From contig JAABSH010000003.1 in assembly GCA_011390465.1 (NCBI GenBank), positions 62,001 to 126,000 on the forward strand: a DNA stretch of 64,000 nucleotides. The letters are read 5' to 3'. This stretch comes from Desulfobacteraceae bacterium. GTDB lineage: Bacteria > Desulfobacterota > Desulfobacteria > Desulfobacterales > Desulfosalsimonadaceae. Made by a program: the position numbers and the translations under genes. Below, piece by piece: positions 52,952 to 61,765 of this stretch. The notes below the pieces were generated by a model. That model was not told the DNA's origin and searched no databases. It was given only the letters and a program-made list of their open reading frames with translations. Position 1 is the stretch's first letter; every line of letters begins with the position of its first letter.

Positions 52952-54759
52952 TGTTCAGTTTCCGGATGCTGGATGTCATCATAGGACCAGTTGTCCCAGA
53001 TTTTTTCGATGATCTGCATCACGAGGGGCTTGACGATTTCTTCGGCCAGCCGGCCATAGAGCAGATCCAGATGATTGGCCCCTTCAATGACAAAATCCAC
53101 CACCTGACTGCGGCGGGTGGAAATTTCTATTTTTGCCGCGTCTTCCGGCTTTTCAATATAATAAATTTTTTTGGACCGGTGGGGGTAGTGTTTGCTGAAC
53201 TGGAGGTTGTCCGGCGACGCAAGCGGATCTTTGGTGCCCCAGAAGTGAAACATGGGGATGTTTTTGGGCATTAAATTCACATGGCTGGAATAATTGAACC
53301 GGCTGGCATCCATGCGTTTAAACCCTTCACCATTGTAAATGGCCTTTAAAAATTGAAATCCCAATCCCAGGGGAACGGATTCAAGCACTTTGTTCACGTA
53401 GAGTTTGGTGAAAATTTTATCAGACCGATGGTTGTCGGGATTGAGAATAAAATTCAACTCCCCGACATTGCTGTTTAATATTTTCTGGGTGAGGTCGTTG
53501 AGCACCGGGATTTGCATAAGAACCTGCAGGGCGTCTTTTACCGGAATATCCCGGAGCCGGAGAATCCGGGCCAGATGATTCAGCCAGAGCATGACCGGAA
53601 AAATGGCATGGGACTGGCGGTTGAAAAATTTAGGGGAGCCCATGGAAATCACCCCCCGGACCTGTCTCAGATTTTGGGCGGCTTCTTCTGCTGCCGGCAG
53701 AATCTGGTTGAGAATGGCTTTTTGCTGAATACTCAGGCCGCTGATTTCATTGAGGTGTTTTCTGACGCTCCAGGAAAGCAGCATGTTTTCCGCAATAATG
53801 CCCCCCATGCTGTGGCCGATGAGAATAGAGGGTTTTGCTTTGGTGCGGGTGTAAATGAAATTTAATACCGTGGGAAGGTCGTGGTCAATGAGGGTGTCCA
53901 CCGTGTAAAGGGGATCGAACTTTCCCTCGTTGATTCCCATGCCCCGGGGGTCGAATAAATAGATCCAGTTTCCCTTGTCCGCCAGATCTTTGGCCAGGGA
54001 TTGCTTGTCCGTAAGGTCATAGCAGTTGCTGTTGTTGGTAAAGCCGGGCACCATCAAAAGCGAGGGCTGGTTGTCGCCGTAAGTGACCGCTTCAATGCTG
54101 ACCAGGCGCCGGAATTTGATTTTTTTACCCTCGTCCGTATAGTCCCGGTAATAAACGATTTCATAATCGCCCCGGCCGTTTTGACTTTTTTCTTCGATTT
54201 CACTGTCAAAATAGGCGGGCAGGCGGTTTTCTTTTAATGTTTCAAGGAGAATGCGCCGGCGGGTGGCTTCCTCAAGGATGTCCGTAAAAAAATACGCCGG
54301 AATGTTCAGCCGGTTGACCGTAAGATATTTCAGCTGTTTGCGGTTCAGGATAATCACATTTTCCGTGAGCTTGATATGCCCGGCTTCCAAATCCGCGATG
54401 AGCACGTATTTGATTTGATCCCTGGGAATCCGGATGCCGGTGACGCGCAGAAAAATATGATACAGGGTGAGGGCCAGTTTTCCGGCGGCAATGCCCCGCA
54501 TTTCCGCCTGGGTTTTGAGCAGGTCCCGGGATACCGGAAGCCCCAGCCGCAGCTGGCCTTCATAAAACCGGCTGTAAGAGTTGTATGTGGCATTGAACCA
54601 GCGGGTGATGAGATCGTTGGTTAGAAACCGGATGCTGTTTTTGCCGAAGTTCCGGAACCGTGCCAGGGGCTGGAACGTTAAATCTATGTTGAATATTGGC
54701 GTAACGGGCTTTGAGATCGCAAGCCGGGTATCGGCAACCGCTGTTTCAAAGGTGTCCAT
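52915..54759 (-). CDS. large alpha/beta hydrolase (lipase-like)
   Basis: 614-aa protein. ATG at 54759 is chosen for its ribosome site (AAGGAAA); the open frame extends to 54819. The first ~220 residues are an uncharacterised helical region. The C-terminal ~390 residues form an alpha/beta-hydrolase fold with MVPGFTNNSNCYDL, DPRGMGINEG, the nucleophile elbow GHSMGG (about 313-318) and the catalytic His region VIEGANHLDLLYG near the end. There is an Asp candidate in FWGTKDPLASPDN. The pattern resembles poly(3-hydroxyalkanoate) synthase/lipase-like hydrolases, but the nucleophile is Ser, not Cys. Substrate unknown; it is upstream of the DUF2804 gene. Confidence 0.82.
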   Translation of the reverse strand: MDTFETAVADTRLAISKPVTPIFNIDLTFQPLARFRNFGKNSIRFLTNDLITRWFNATYNSYSRFYEGQLRLGLPVSRDLLKTQAEMRGIAAGKLALTLYHIFLRVTGIRIPRDQIKYVLIADLEAGHIKLTENVIILNRKQLKYLTVNRLNIPAYFFTDILEEATRRRILLETLKENRLPAYFDSEIEEKSQNGRGDYEIVYYRDYTDEGKKIKFRRLVSIEAVTYGDNQPSLLMVPGFTNNSNCYDLTDKQSLAKDLADKGNWIYLFDPRGMGINEGKFDPLYTVDTLIDHDLPTVLNFIYTRTKAKPSILIGHSMGGIIAENMLLSWSVRKHLNEISGLSIQQKAILNQILPAAEEAAQNLRQVRGVISMGSPKFFNRQSHAIFPVMLWLNHLARILRLRDIPVKDALQVLMQIPVLNDLTQKILNSNVGELNFILNPDNHRSDKIFTKLYVNKVLESVPLGLGFQFLKAIYNGEGFKRMDASRFNYSSHVNLMPKNIPMFHFWGTKDPLASPDNLQFSKHYPHRSKKIYYIEKPEDAAKIEISTRRSQVVDFVIEGANHLDLLYGRLAEEIVKPLVMQIIEKIWDNWSYDDIQHPETEQEVESGKLKGES

Positions 54760-54948
54760 AGCTATTTCCTTAGGGGCATCTGTTTCAGCAGCAGCTGAAT
54801 GGCGGGCTTGTCTTGTCATAAATTATTAAAATACCGTTAAATATTATTGTTTACAATTTAATCAAAATATCAGCATCTTTTGGATAAATCAATATGCTTG
54901 TGAATAAAAATAACGGTTTTATGAAAAAAACGATCCCTGGCACCTGGT

Positions 54949-55383
54949 TCAAAGCGCTTTTTGCGGTTGTCGTATTTTTTTTTCACCGGGCCGGTGATGC
55001 GGGGAAAAGGGCCGGCTGCCGGAATGTCGGCACTTAAACCGGTTTTTGATCTGTTCAAATTTTTCACGCTGATCCGGCCGCAGAATATCATCTACCTGTT
55101 CAAAATAGTGGGTCAGGATTTTTTCAATCTCAGGGTCATATTTTTTGCGGAACGTACGGAATTGTGCTTCTGTCTGGCTGACAACCCGGTCAAAAGCGGC
55201 CTGCTGCGGGGGCGTGAGGCGGAGCGCGCGGCTGACCCGCTGACTGAGAATATGAAGAATTGCCGGCGGCCCCTGGCGATAGAGTTTGTTTTTAAAAAGA
55301 TAAACTGTGCTCAGGTGGCCGGCGAACGCACCGGTCAGAAAAATCAGCAGGATACCGGCGATCAGTTTAAATCGTTTCATCAT
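54949..55383 (-). CDS. periplasmic Spy/CnrX-like stress protein
   Basis: 144-aa protein. An N-terminal membrane helix (about 5-25, GILLIFLTGAFAGHLS) is followed by a helical periplasmic domain with the LTxxQ-like RLTPPQQAAFDRVV, and DDILRPDQREKFEQI at the end. These are traits of the heavy-metal-resistance/Spy/CnrX family of chaperone-like metal sensors. The basic, His-containing tail (HSGSRPFSPHHRPG) is not conserved. It is the third gene of a set with an ECF sigma factor and a small membrane protein, so it may help to control the sigma factor, as CnrX does with CnrY/CnrH. Confidence 0.75.
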   Translation of the reverse strand: MMKRFKLIAGILLIFLTGAFAGHLSTVYLFKNKLYRQGPPAILHILSQRVSRALRLTPPQQAAFDRVVSQTEAQFRTFRKKYDPEIEKILTHYFEQVDDILRPDQREKFEQIKNRFKCRHSGSRPFSPHHRPGEKKIRQPQKAL

Positions 55384-55393
55384 GGCGCCTCCG

Positions 55394-55714
55394 TTAGCCC
55401 AGAAACAGACCCCCGTAAATGGCGGTCACGGGGTCGTTCAAATAGGTATCATTGATCACGGTTTCAAAGGACAAATCAAAGGAAACCATGCCGGCTGCCA
55501 GGATAATGAGCAAAACGCAGAATGCCGGGACCGCCTTCCACACCATTTCCGAAAATACAAATCCCGCGGCAGCTCCCCGGGCCAGCGGACCGATGCGCCG
55601 AATTTCCCGCAGGGTGTTCCGGTGCCATTCGGCCGGAATATCCACGGGGGGCGCGCTGTGAAAGGCAGTGGTCAGGTTTTTTTTTAAAATCGGATCATTC
55701 AACGGCTTTTTCAT
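55394..55714 (-). CDS. small single-pass membrane protein, candidate anti-sigma factor
   Basis: 106-aa protein. The first ~55 residues are soluble (KKPLNDPILKKNLTTAFHS, then WHRNTLREIRRIG) and a single membrane helix follows (about 65-85, AVPAFCVLLIILAAGMV). Its position just after an ECF sigma gene and before a CnrX-like gene is the place of a CnrY-type anti-sigma factor. It lacks the zinc-binding HxxxCxxC motif of ZAS anti-sigma factors. The function is inferred from context only. ATG at 55714 lies 5 bp before the sigma stop, with GAGG upstream. Confidence 0.6.
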   Translation of the reverse strand: MKKPLNDPILKKNLTTAFHSAPPVDIPAEWHRNTLREIRRIGPLARGAAAGFVFSEMVWKAVPAFCVLLIILAAGMVSFDLSFETVINDTYLNDPVTAIYGGLFLG

Positions 55715-55718
55715 GCAA

Positions 55719-56318
55719 TCAGGCCTCAATCAAATGGGTTAAGATGTTGTTCAGCTGCTGCCGGCTTCTGAACGCGCGGACTTTCACGTTTGCCGCGCTC
55801 CAGCCCAGCAGTTTTGCGGTTTCTTTTACTGAATACCCTTCAAGATAAAGCAGGGTGATCAGTATTCGATTTTTCGGGTGCAATTGTTCCAGTGCCCATG
55901 TCAAAAGCTTTCGGGTTTCCGTGGTATCGCTGTTTTGGGTGAAAGCCGCCCTGGCCTGGGCGGATAATGCGGCTTCATAGGGGGTGATTTTGTCTTCCCC
56001 GGCGCCGGACAAGGCGGATACAGGGGTTTCTCTGGACCGGTATTGTTTGCGCAGGGCATCATAGCAGGTACGGATGGTGATGGTGGTCATCCAGTGCTTG
56101 AAGGCGCTTTGGTTGTCAACGCCGGGCAGGGCCTTGTAAATCCGGATAAACGCGTCCTGGGCCGTATCTTCAACCAGCTGTGCTGGCACATGCCGCTTTA
56201 CAATGGAAAAAACATAATGCTGGTATTTGCTGATGATCACTTCAAACGCGTTGACGTCTCCGTCAAGAATCCGGCGGATGATATCAATATCGCGGGTTTT
56301 CCGGGGCGCAGTCGGCAT
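55719..56318 (-). CDS. ECF-type sigma factor
   Basis: 199-aa RNA-polymerase sigma factor of the extracytoplasmic-function group. Region 2 spans about 10-85 (AFEVIISKYQHYVFSIVKRH, EDTAQDAFIRIYKALPG, FKHWMTTITIRTC) and region 4 about 135-190 (ALEQLHPKNRILITLLYLEGYSVKETAKLLGWSAANVKVR). The 45-residue linker is long for an ECF factor. It heads a three-gene set with a membrane protein and a CnrX-like protein, which suggests sensing of metal or envelope stress. Its upstream gap is filled by tandem arrays. Confidence 0.93.
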   Translation of the reverse strand: MPTAPRKTRDIDIIRRILDGDVNAFEVIISKYQHYVFSIVKRHVPAQLVEDTAQDAFIRIYKALPGVDNQSAFKHWMTTITIRTCYDALRKQYRSRETPVSALSGAGEDKITPYEAALSAQARAAFTQNSDTTETRKLLTWALEQLHPKNRILITLLYLEGYSVKETAKLLGWSAANVKVRAFRSRQQLNNILTHLIEA

Positions 56319-56332
56319 GGAAGAAGATTTTT

Positions 56333-56365
56333 AATTACGAATTACGAATTATGAATTATGAATTG
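56333..56365. repeat. 7-bp tandem repeat (AATTACG/AATTATG)
   Basis: Four to five copies of AATTACG drifting into AATTATG just upstream of the sigma gene. The same heptamer array occurs at 63745. Confidence 0.8.
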
Positions 56366-56427
56366 GCGAAAGGATCGGTTGTGATGATACCGGATTTCCC
56401 ATCACCCGCCCCGACCCCTTATCCCTT

Positions 56428-56606
56428 TGCCTTCCAGCTTTGAGCTTTCAGCTTTCACCTTTGAGCTTTCACCTTTCACCTTCCACCTTTCACCTTTCAC
56501 CTTTCACCTTTGAGCTTTCACCTTTGAGCTTTCAGCTTTGAGCTTTCACCTTTCACCTTCCACCTTTGAGCTTTCAGCTTTCAGCTTTGAGCTTTGAGCT
56601 TTTCTT
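56428..56606. repeat. long degenerate tandem array (CTTTCACCTTTGAG type)
   Basis: About 24 imperfect units mixing CTTTCAC, CTTTGAG, CTTTCAG and CTTCCAC fill the gap between the Spy-like gene and the sigma gene. It is the longest of the arrays of this type in the window. Confidence 0.9.
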
Positions 56607-56609
56607 TTC

Positions 56610-57233
56610 CTATTTATCCGAATACTTGTCAATCCACAAGTCCATCATTTCCCGGTGCTGGCCGGTTGCTTTTTTCATTTTCATTTTGTCCCCGTGCTTC
56701 ATCCCTTTCATATTTTTGTGCGGGTGCCGGCCATTGGCGGCTTTAAGGGCCGCGAACTGGTCCTCGGTCAGGATGGTTTTCAGCGCAGACATCAGTTCCA
56801 GTTTGTCCATGATTTGCGCTTCCCTGGCCCCGGCCAGGCCCTGATGGGCGGCGCGCAGGGCAGCTTCATCCGGAAGGGGGTCTGAATCAAGGGTGCTGTA
56901 AAATGCTTTTTTTGCGTCTTGAAGCTGATCCGCCAGGGCCCGGGCATTGTCCCGCCGTTCGGCCAGGATGTTGGCAACAGCAGTTTTCTGGGCATCGGAA
57001 AGTTCCAGCTGGCTGAGCTGAGACAAACTGATACCGCCCATGCCGCCCATACCGCATTTCATGCCTTTCTTGATATCTCCCTGGTATCCGGCATCATCGG
57101 AAAGCCCGGATTCCGCCTGATCGTATTGGCATTTTCCCTGGGTATCTTTCATGGGGCGTTTCTGGGCAAATGCGGTAGCGGCAAACGCAACTACCACGGT
57201 CAGCAGCATAATAAGGGTAAGATGTTTTTTCAT
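56610..57233 (-). CDS. Spy/CpxP-like periplasmic protein
   Basis: 207-aa exported protein. ATG at 57233 is set by AGGAG 12 nt upstream. A signal peptide (about 1-24, LLTVVVAFAATAFAQ) is followed by a Met/Gly/Cys-rich stretch (KKGMKCGMGGMGG), then helices with LSQLELSDAQKTAVANILA and LKTILTEDQFAALKA, both LTxxQ-like motifs of Spy/CpxP. The tail is rich in His, Met and Lys (HPHKNMKGMKHGDKMKMKK), suggesting metal binding (inferred). It lies upstream of the ECF sigma set, separated by a repeat array, and is a likely target of that sigma factor. Confidence 0.83.
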   Translation of the reverse strand: MKKHLTLIMLLTVVVAFAATAFAQKRPMKDTQGKCQYDQAESGLSDDAGYQGDIKKGMKCGMGGMGGISLSQLSQLELSDAQKTAVANILAERRDNARALADQLQDAKKAFYSTLDSDPLPDEAALRAAHQGLAGAREAQIMDKLELMSALKTILTEDQFAALKAANGRHPHKNMKGMKHGDKMKMKKATGQHREMMDLWIDKYSDK

Positions 57234-57428
57234 GTTTTTTCTCCTGTTTGGGGGGGGGTTAAACGTTATGAACAACTGTAGTGCTTTTGTGTGCAAAACA
57301 GCCAGACCAAAAGGCCTTTACAGATAAAGTCGCATTGCCCGTGAAAATAGTTACAAAAAATGTGTTTTTTACCTGCCGTATTGTGATAAAAAAAAATAAA
57401 TAATCGGAAAAACGTGATAATAAAAAGG

Positions 57429-57584
57429 ACCCGTTCACGGGGTCAAAATTTTTAATTTTTTTTAAACCAAAGTCTGTAAGCGTTTGCAGGGTGCCGCAGA
57501 TGCGAGGCGCCGGGCACGAAGACGTACGCGTTGTACTTCAAGTGCCCGGGAACAAAGCAGATGCGGTGCCCTGTGAACGCTTAC
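57429..57584. repeat. palindromic element, copy B (inverted relative to copy A)
   Basis: Reverse-complement copy of 51408-51564 with only a few differences (for example GTACAACGCGTACG at the centre instead of GTACGACGAGTACG). It starts ACCCGTTCACGGGG and ends GTGAACGCTTAC. It ends 25 bp before glpK. Confidence 0.92.
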
Positions 57585-57609
57585 AATAAAAACAAGGAGG
57601 CGCATCATC

Positions 57610-59112
57610 ATGCCAGGAGAAAAGTTTGTGGGCGCAATTGACCAGGGGACCACCAGTTCACGGTTTTTTATTTTTAACCATCGCGGGGAAATTGTTTCCA
57701 TGCATCAGCTGGAACATCGTCAGATCTACCCCCGTCCGGGCTGGGTGGAACATGATCCCATGGAAATCCGGGACCGGGTGTATGATGCCATCAAAATCGG
57801 GCTCCAGAAATCCGCCATTAACCGGGACCAGCTTGCCGGCATCGGCATTACCAATCAGCGGGAGACAACGGTATTGTGGAATCCTGAAACCGGCATGCCT
57901 TATTGCAATGCCATTGTGTGGCAGGATACGCGCACGGAAGCCCTGTGTAAAACCCTTGCCGAAGCGGGCAATATGGACTGCTTTCGCCAAAAAGTCGGCC
58001 TGCCGCTCACCACCTATTTTTCAGGGCCTAAAATCAAATGGATGATGGACAATATTGACGGCATCCAGGCGGCGGTGGACAACAATGCCGTGCTGTTCGG
58101 CAATATGGACACCTGGCTGATCTGGTGGCTCACGGGCGGCCCGGACGGGGGGGTGCATGTGACGGATGTGACCAATGCCAGCCGCACCATGCTCATGAAC
58201 CTGGACACCCTGGACTGGGACCCGGAAATGCTGGCGACCATGGGGGTGCCCCGCCGAATGCTGCCGGAAATCCGGTCTTCCAGTGAAATTTACGGCCATA
58301 CGTCACCGTCCGGGGTTTTTGGCGACAAAATACCCGTGGCCGGGGATCTCGGGGACCAGCAGGCCGCATTGTTCGGCCAGACCTGCTTTGCGCCCGGAGA
58401 AGCCAAAAATACCTATGGCACGGGCTGTTTCATGCTGCTCAACACCGGGGAAAAGAGCGTACAGTCCCGGTTCGGACTGCTCACCACGGTGGGCTATAAA
58501 ATCGGGGACCAGCCCGCGGTGTTTGCCCTGGAAGGTTCTATCGCCATTGCCGGTTCCCTGGTGCAGTGGTTCCGGGACAACCTGGGGTTGATCACGGAAT
58601 CCCACGACATAGAAGCCCTTGCCAGGACAGTGAAAGATAACGGGGGGATTTATTTTGTACCGGCATTTTCCGGACTCTTTGCCCCGCACTGGCGAAGTGA
58701 TGCCCAGGGTCTGATCACGGGGCTTACCCATTATGTCCACAAGGGCCACATTGCCCGGGCCGTGCTCGAAGCCTGCGCGTTTCAGGCCCGGGAAATTTTT
58801 GAGGCCATGGAAAAGGATTCCGGTATTCATCTGACCACGCTCAAGGTGGATGGCGGCATGGTGGCCAATGAGCTGCTCATGCAGTTTCAGGCAGACATTC
58901 TGGATCTTCCGGTGATTTGTCCGAAAAACCGGGAAACCTCGGTGCTGGGGGCGGCCTATGCCGCCGGATTGGCCGTGGGGTTCTGGCAGGATCAGGCAGA
59001 ACTGAAAAAACATTGGGCCATTGATAAAACATGGAAAGGAAACATGCCGGCTGCCGCGCGGCAGACCCTTTATGATGGCTGGCTGAGCGCTGTTCGTCGC
59101 AGTTATGCGTGA
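57610..59112 (+). CDS. glpK: glycerol kinase
   Basis: 500-aa FGGY-family kinase that makes sn-glycerol-3-phosphate from glycerol. The N-terminal [15 protein letters not shown], the substrate loop [10 protein letters not shown], the conserved [11 protein letters not shown], and the C-terminal [21 protein letters not shown] with [12 protein letters not shown] are all present. A strong ribosome site (AAGGAGG) precedes ATG. No glpF or glpD is adjacent, so it stands alone. Copy B of the palindromic element sits directly upstream and must contain or adjoin its promoter. Confidence 0.97.
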   Translation: MPGEKFVGAIDQGTTSSRFFIFNHRGEIVSMHQLEHRQIYPRPGWVEHDPMEIRDRVYDAIKIGLQKSAINRDQLAGIGITNQRETTVLWNPETGMPYCNAIVWQDTRTEALCKTLAEAGNMDCFRQKVGLPLTTYFSGPKIKWMMDNIDGIQAAVDNNAVLFGNMDTWLIWWLTGGPDGGVHVTDVTNASRTMLMNLDTLDWDPEMLATMGVPRRMLPEIRSSSEIYGHTSPSGVFGDKIPVAGDLGDQQAALFGQTCFAPGEAKNTYGTGCFMLLNTGEKSVQSRFGLLTTVGYKIGDQPAVFALEGSIAIAGSLVQWFRDNLGLITESHDIEALARTVKDNGGIYFVPAFSGLFAPHWRSDAQGLITGLTHYVHKGHIARAVLEACAFQAREIFEAMEKDSGIHLTTLKVDGGMVANELLMQFQADILDLPVICPKNRETSVLGAAYAAGLAVGFWQDQAELKKHWAIDKTWKGNMPAAARQTLYDGWLSAVRRSYA

Positions 59113-59177
59113 TAACTATTTGAAACTTAACGAAAACGTCAAGATTTTATATTTGACAGCCTGAGCGGACAGTGATA

Positions 59178-59206
59178 TTGACTTACTCTTTTTAATTCCA
59201 TATGAT
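59178..59206 (+). promoter_or_regulatory. candidate sigma-70 promoter of the ferredoxin / acyl-reductase-like operon
   Basis: TTGACT (59178-59183), a 17-nt spacer, then TATGAT (59201-59206). Transcription would begin near 59213, about 95 nt before the ferredoxin start. Confidence 0.65.
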
Positions 59207-59308
59207 TATCTTGACCGTAACTATTTTTACAAAAATAAACAGTGTTCAGGTTTTCCGGTTTCAAGGATGGGATGTTAAGTTACAACAAGTGCTGGCGGGG
59301 ACGGGTGC

Positions 59309-59566
59309 ATGGCAGACCGGTGGGAAAAATTTTCTGAAAACACAAAAGGCAGGTATTATGTCACCAAAGTCTGTATCGGGTGCACCCTCTGTTCTGTTAT
59401 CGCGCCGTCCAGTTTCAGGGAAAATACCGATATGGAACTGTCGGTGGGGCATTGCTATGTTTACCGGCAGCCGGAAAATGAAACCGAAGAGGCCCTGTGC
59501 CGGGAAGCCATGGATTCCTGCCCGGCGGGTGCCATTGGGAATAACGGATCACGCAACAACCAATAG
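59309..59566 (+). CDS. small single-cluster ferredoxin
   Basis: 85-aa electron carrier. Cys22, Cys25 and Cys28 (VCIGCTLCSVIAP) plus Cys71 (DSCPAGAI) form one [4Fe-4S] (or 3Fe-4S) site, as in Thermotoga/Desulfovibrio-type monocluster ferredoxins. A further Cys64 could pair with Cys49. The start is ATG at 59309 after a GGGGACGGG stretch. Its stop TAG overlaps the ribosome site (TAGGAGGAG) of the next gene, so the two are tightly coupled. This suggests that it feeds electrons to the 700-aa protein downstream (inferred). Confidence 0.85.
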   Translation: MADRWEKFSENTKGRYYVTKVCIGCTLCSVIAPSSFRENTDMELSVGHCYVYRQPENETEEALCREAMDSCPAGAIGNNGSRNNQ

Positions 59567-59575
59567 GAGGAGACC

Positions 59576-61678
59576 GTGAAGCAGATTGTCAGTATCAGTC
59601 AGGGCAACAGTGAAGATGATTATGAATTTGTTGCTGAGTTCATGGGACAGGAGTTTAATATCACCCGGATCGGTACGGACGGTGATGTGAATATGGCCGC
59701 GGATCTGCTGGAAGAGTGGGATACCAAAGCCGATGCCATCAGTCTGGGCGGGCTGAATTTCAATTATGCCATCGGCTCCAGCCGTGCCCTTGAAAAACAG
59801 GCCAAAAAAGTGGAAGCCCTGAAAACCCGGATCAATTCGCCGGTCACCATTGGCGAAAAACTTCGGCGGGTATCTTTTGAGTGGGCCATTCGGCATCTTC
59901 AGTTCAAATTCGGCAATAATTATTTTAATCACACCAAGGTTCTTTTCCTCTCCGGCATGATCAATTACAATATTGCCAAGGTCATGAGCGAATACACGGA
60001 CAACCTGACCTTTGCGGACCCGGTGTTTGAAAACGGAATTCCCAAGTTCCTCAATTCCATCGCAGATCTTGAAATGTACGCAAAAGGCGCTCATGACTTT
60101 CTGGAATGGGTGCCCAGCAAACGGATTGCCACCACGGCCCTGCCGGTAAGGCGGTGGAATGATTACATCCGGCGCAAAGCCATCCAGAAAGCCAATATCC
60201 TGGTGGTGCCGAGTTATGGCTTTTACGAATATCTCCGGGATTGCGGCCTGGAAGAACTGGGCGGCAAGACCATTATCACGGCAACGGTGTATCAGGACCG
60301 GATTCAGTTTCTCAAGGAACGGGGCGTGGATGTGATTATTGACTGCACCCCGAAAATCCTGGAGCAGGTGGTGGGGTTCAATGTATTGGAGGCCATGATT
60401 TCCGCGGCCCTGGACATCCCGCTGGATGAAATCAGTGAAGATGATATTCTGGAGATTATCAGCGAACACAATCTGGATCCCCGGGTGATTTATCCCCAGG
60501 GGGAATTCCGCCGGGTCAACCGGTTTGCGTTTGTGATTCATCCCCTTTCCCAGGAACAGTTAAAAAAAGATCCCACCATTAAACTGGCGGCCCGTTACGG
60601 GCCGTCCGGATTCATGGACGCGGTGGAGAAAATCATGGCGTATTCTCCGCCATTTGTTTATTCCAAAATTACAGGGGTCAAGTCCCCCACTGGCGTGGAG
60701 GCTGAAGGCTGGCTCATTACCGTGGGCGGCACCCCGAAACAGATGCTGGCCCACAGTGCGGAATTCACCTATAAACGCCTGCTTCAGTCCGCAAAAATGG
60801 CCAAGCGCCTGGGGGCGCAGATCATGGGGCTGGGGGCCTTTACCAAGGTGGTGGGGGATGCCGGAAAAACCGTGGCCAAGCTGGCGGACCTTCCCATTAC
60901 CACGGGAAACAGCTACAGCGCGTCCGGTGCTTTGTGGGCGGCCGCGGATGCCGGTCGCCGCATGGGGCTGCTCAAGGTGGAAAAAGGCAAAAAGCTCAAA
61001 GGCAATGCCATGGTGGTGGGTGCCACCGGCGCCATCGGCTCGGTGTGCTGCCGGCTGCTGGCCATGGCGTTTACGGATCTGTATATGATTGATGTCCGGC
61101 ATTCAAAGCTTCTGGCGCTAAAGGAGTCCATTCTGGATGAAACCCCGGATACCCATATTGAGATTTCCACCCGGGCGGATAAATATCTGGAGGATATGGA
61201 TGTTATTGTAACGGCCACGTCCGCGGGCGGCGGAAAAAGCGTGATTGATATCATGAAGGTAAAACCAGGCTGTATTATTACGGATGTGGCCCGTCCCCTG
61301 GATCTCAGTGCCGAAGATGTGGCCAAACGGCCGGATGTGCTGGTGATTGAATCCGGTGAAATTCTGCTGCCCGGCGCAAATGTGGAAATGAAAGATATCG
61401 GGCTGCCCCCCAAGGTGGCCTATGCATGTCTTGCGGAAACCATTGTGCTGGCCCTGGAAGGCCGGTATGAAATTTTTACCATCGGCCGGGACATTGAATG
61501 GCAGAAGGTCAAGGAAATCTATCAACTGGGGCTTAAGCACGGCATGAAACTGGCGGCCATATCCGGGGTAAACGGCGTGTATTCAGATGCGGATATTGCG
61601 GAGGTGGCCCGGCGGGCCGTGGAAGCCAGAAAGGCAAAAGCCCTGGAAACCCCCAAAAAGAAACAATCCGCGGGTTGA
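59576..61678 (+). CDS. two-domain dehydrogenase with acyl-ACP-reductase-like C-terminal half
   Basis: 700-aa cytosolic protein with GTG start (AGGAGG 6 nt upstream). The first ~330 residues are a domain I do not recognise (SLGGLNFNYAIGSSRALEK; TTALPVRRWNDYIRR; YPQGEFRRVNRFAFVIH). The rest resembles cyanobacterial long-chain acyl-ACP reductase: GAFTKVVGDAG, GNSYSASGALWAA, a Rossmann motif VVGATGAIGS (about 480-489), and ACLAETIVLALEG, where Cys618 falls at the place of the catalytic Cys of that enzyme (ACFAEA); GRDIEW is also shared. An acyl-thioester-to-aldehyde reaction is thus plausible, with NAD(P)H or the upstream ferredoxin as donor (inferred). The alternative is another saccharopine/shikimate-like dehydrogenase. 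Confidence 0.7.
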   Translation: MKQIVSISQGNSEDDYEFVAEFMGQEFNITRIGTDGDVNMAADLLEEWDTKADAISLGGLNFNYAIGSSRALEKQAKKVEALKTRINSPVTIGEKLRRVSFEWAIRHLQFKFGNNYFNHTKVLFLSGMINYNIAKVMSEYTDNLTFADPVFENGIPKFLNSIADLEMYAKGAHDFLEWVPSKRIATTALPVRRWNDYIRRKAIQKANILVVPSYGFYEYLRDCGLEELGGKTIITATVYQDRIQFLKERGVDVIIDCTPKILEQVVGFNVLEAMISAALDIPLDEISEDDILEIISEHNLDPRVIYPQGEFRRVNRFAFVIHPLSQEQLKKDPTIKLAARYGPSGFMDAVEKIMAYSPPFVYSKITGVKSPTGVEAEGWLITVGGTPKQMLAHSAEFTYKRLLQSAKMAKRLGAQIMGLGAFTKVVGDAGKTVAKLADLPITTGNSYSASGALWAAADAGRRMGLLKVEKGKKLKGNAMVVGATGAIGSVCCRLLAMAFTDLYMIDVRHSKLLALKESILDETPDTHIEISTRADKYLEDMDVIVTATSAGGGKSVIDIMKVKPGCIITDVARPLDLSAEDVAKRPDVLVIESGEILLPGANVEMKDIGLPPKVAYACLAETIVLALEGRYEIFTIGRDIEWQKVKEIYQLGLKHGMKLAAISGVNGVYSDADIAEVARRAVEARKAKALETPKKKQSAG

Positions 61679-61765
61679 TTCACAAGCGGGCAGGGGCGGC
61701 CGGCAGGGTGTTTCAACACCCCTTATCCTGTGACCGCCTGCAAACAAGGTGATGCGGAGAGGTAT

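Noticed and set aside
56428-56606. CRISPR array or origin iterons
   Set aside because: No spacers, no fixed repeat and no dnaA/rep gene; it is a degenerate short-period array.
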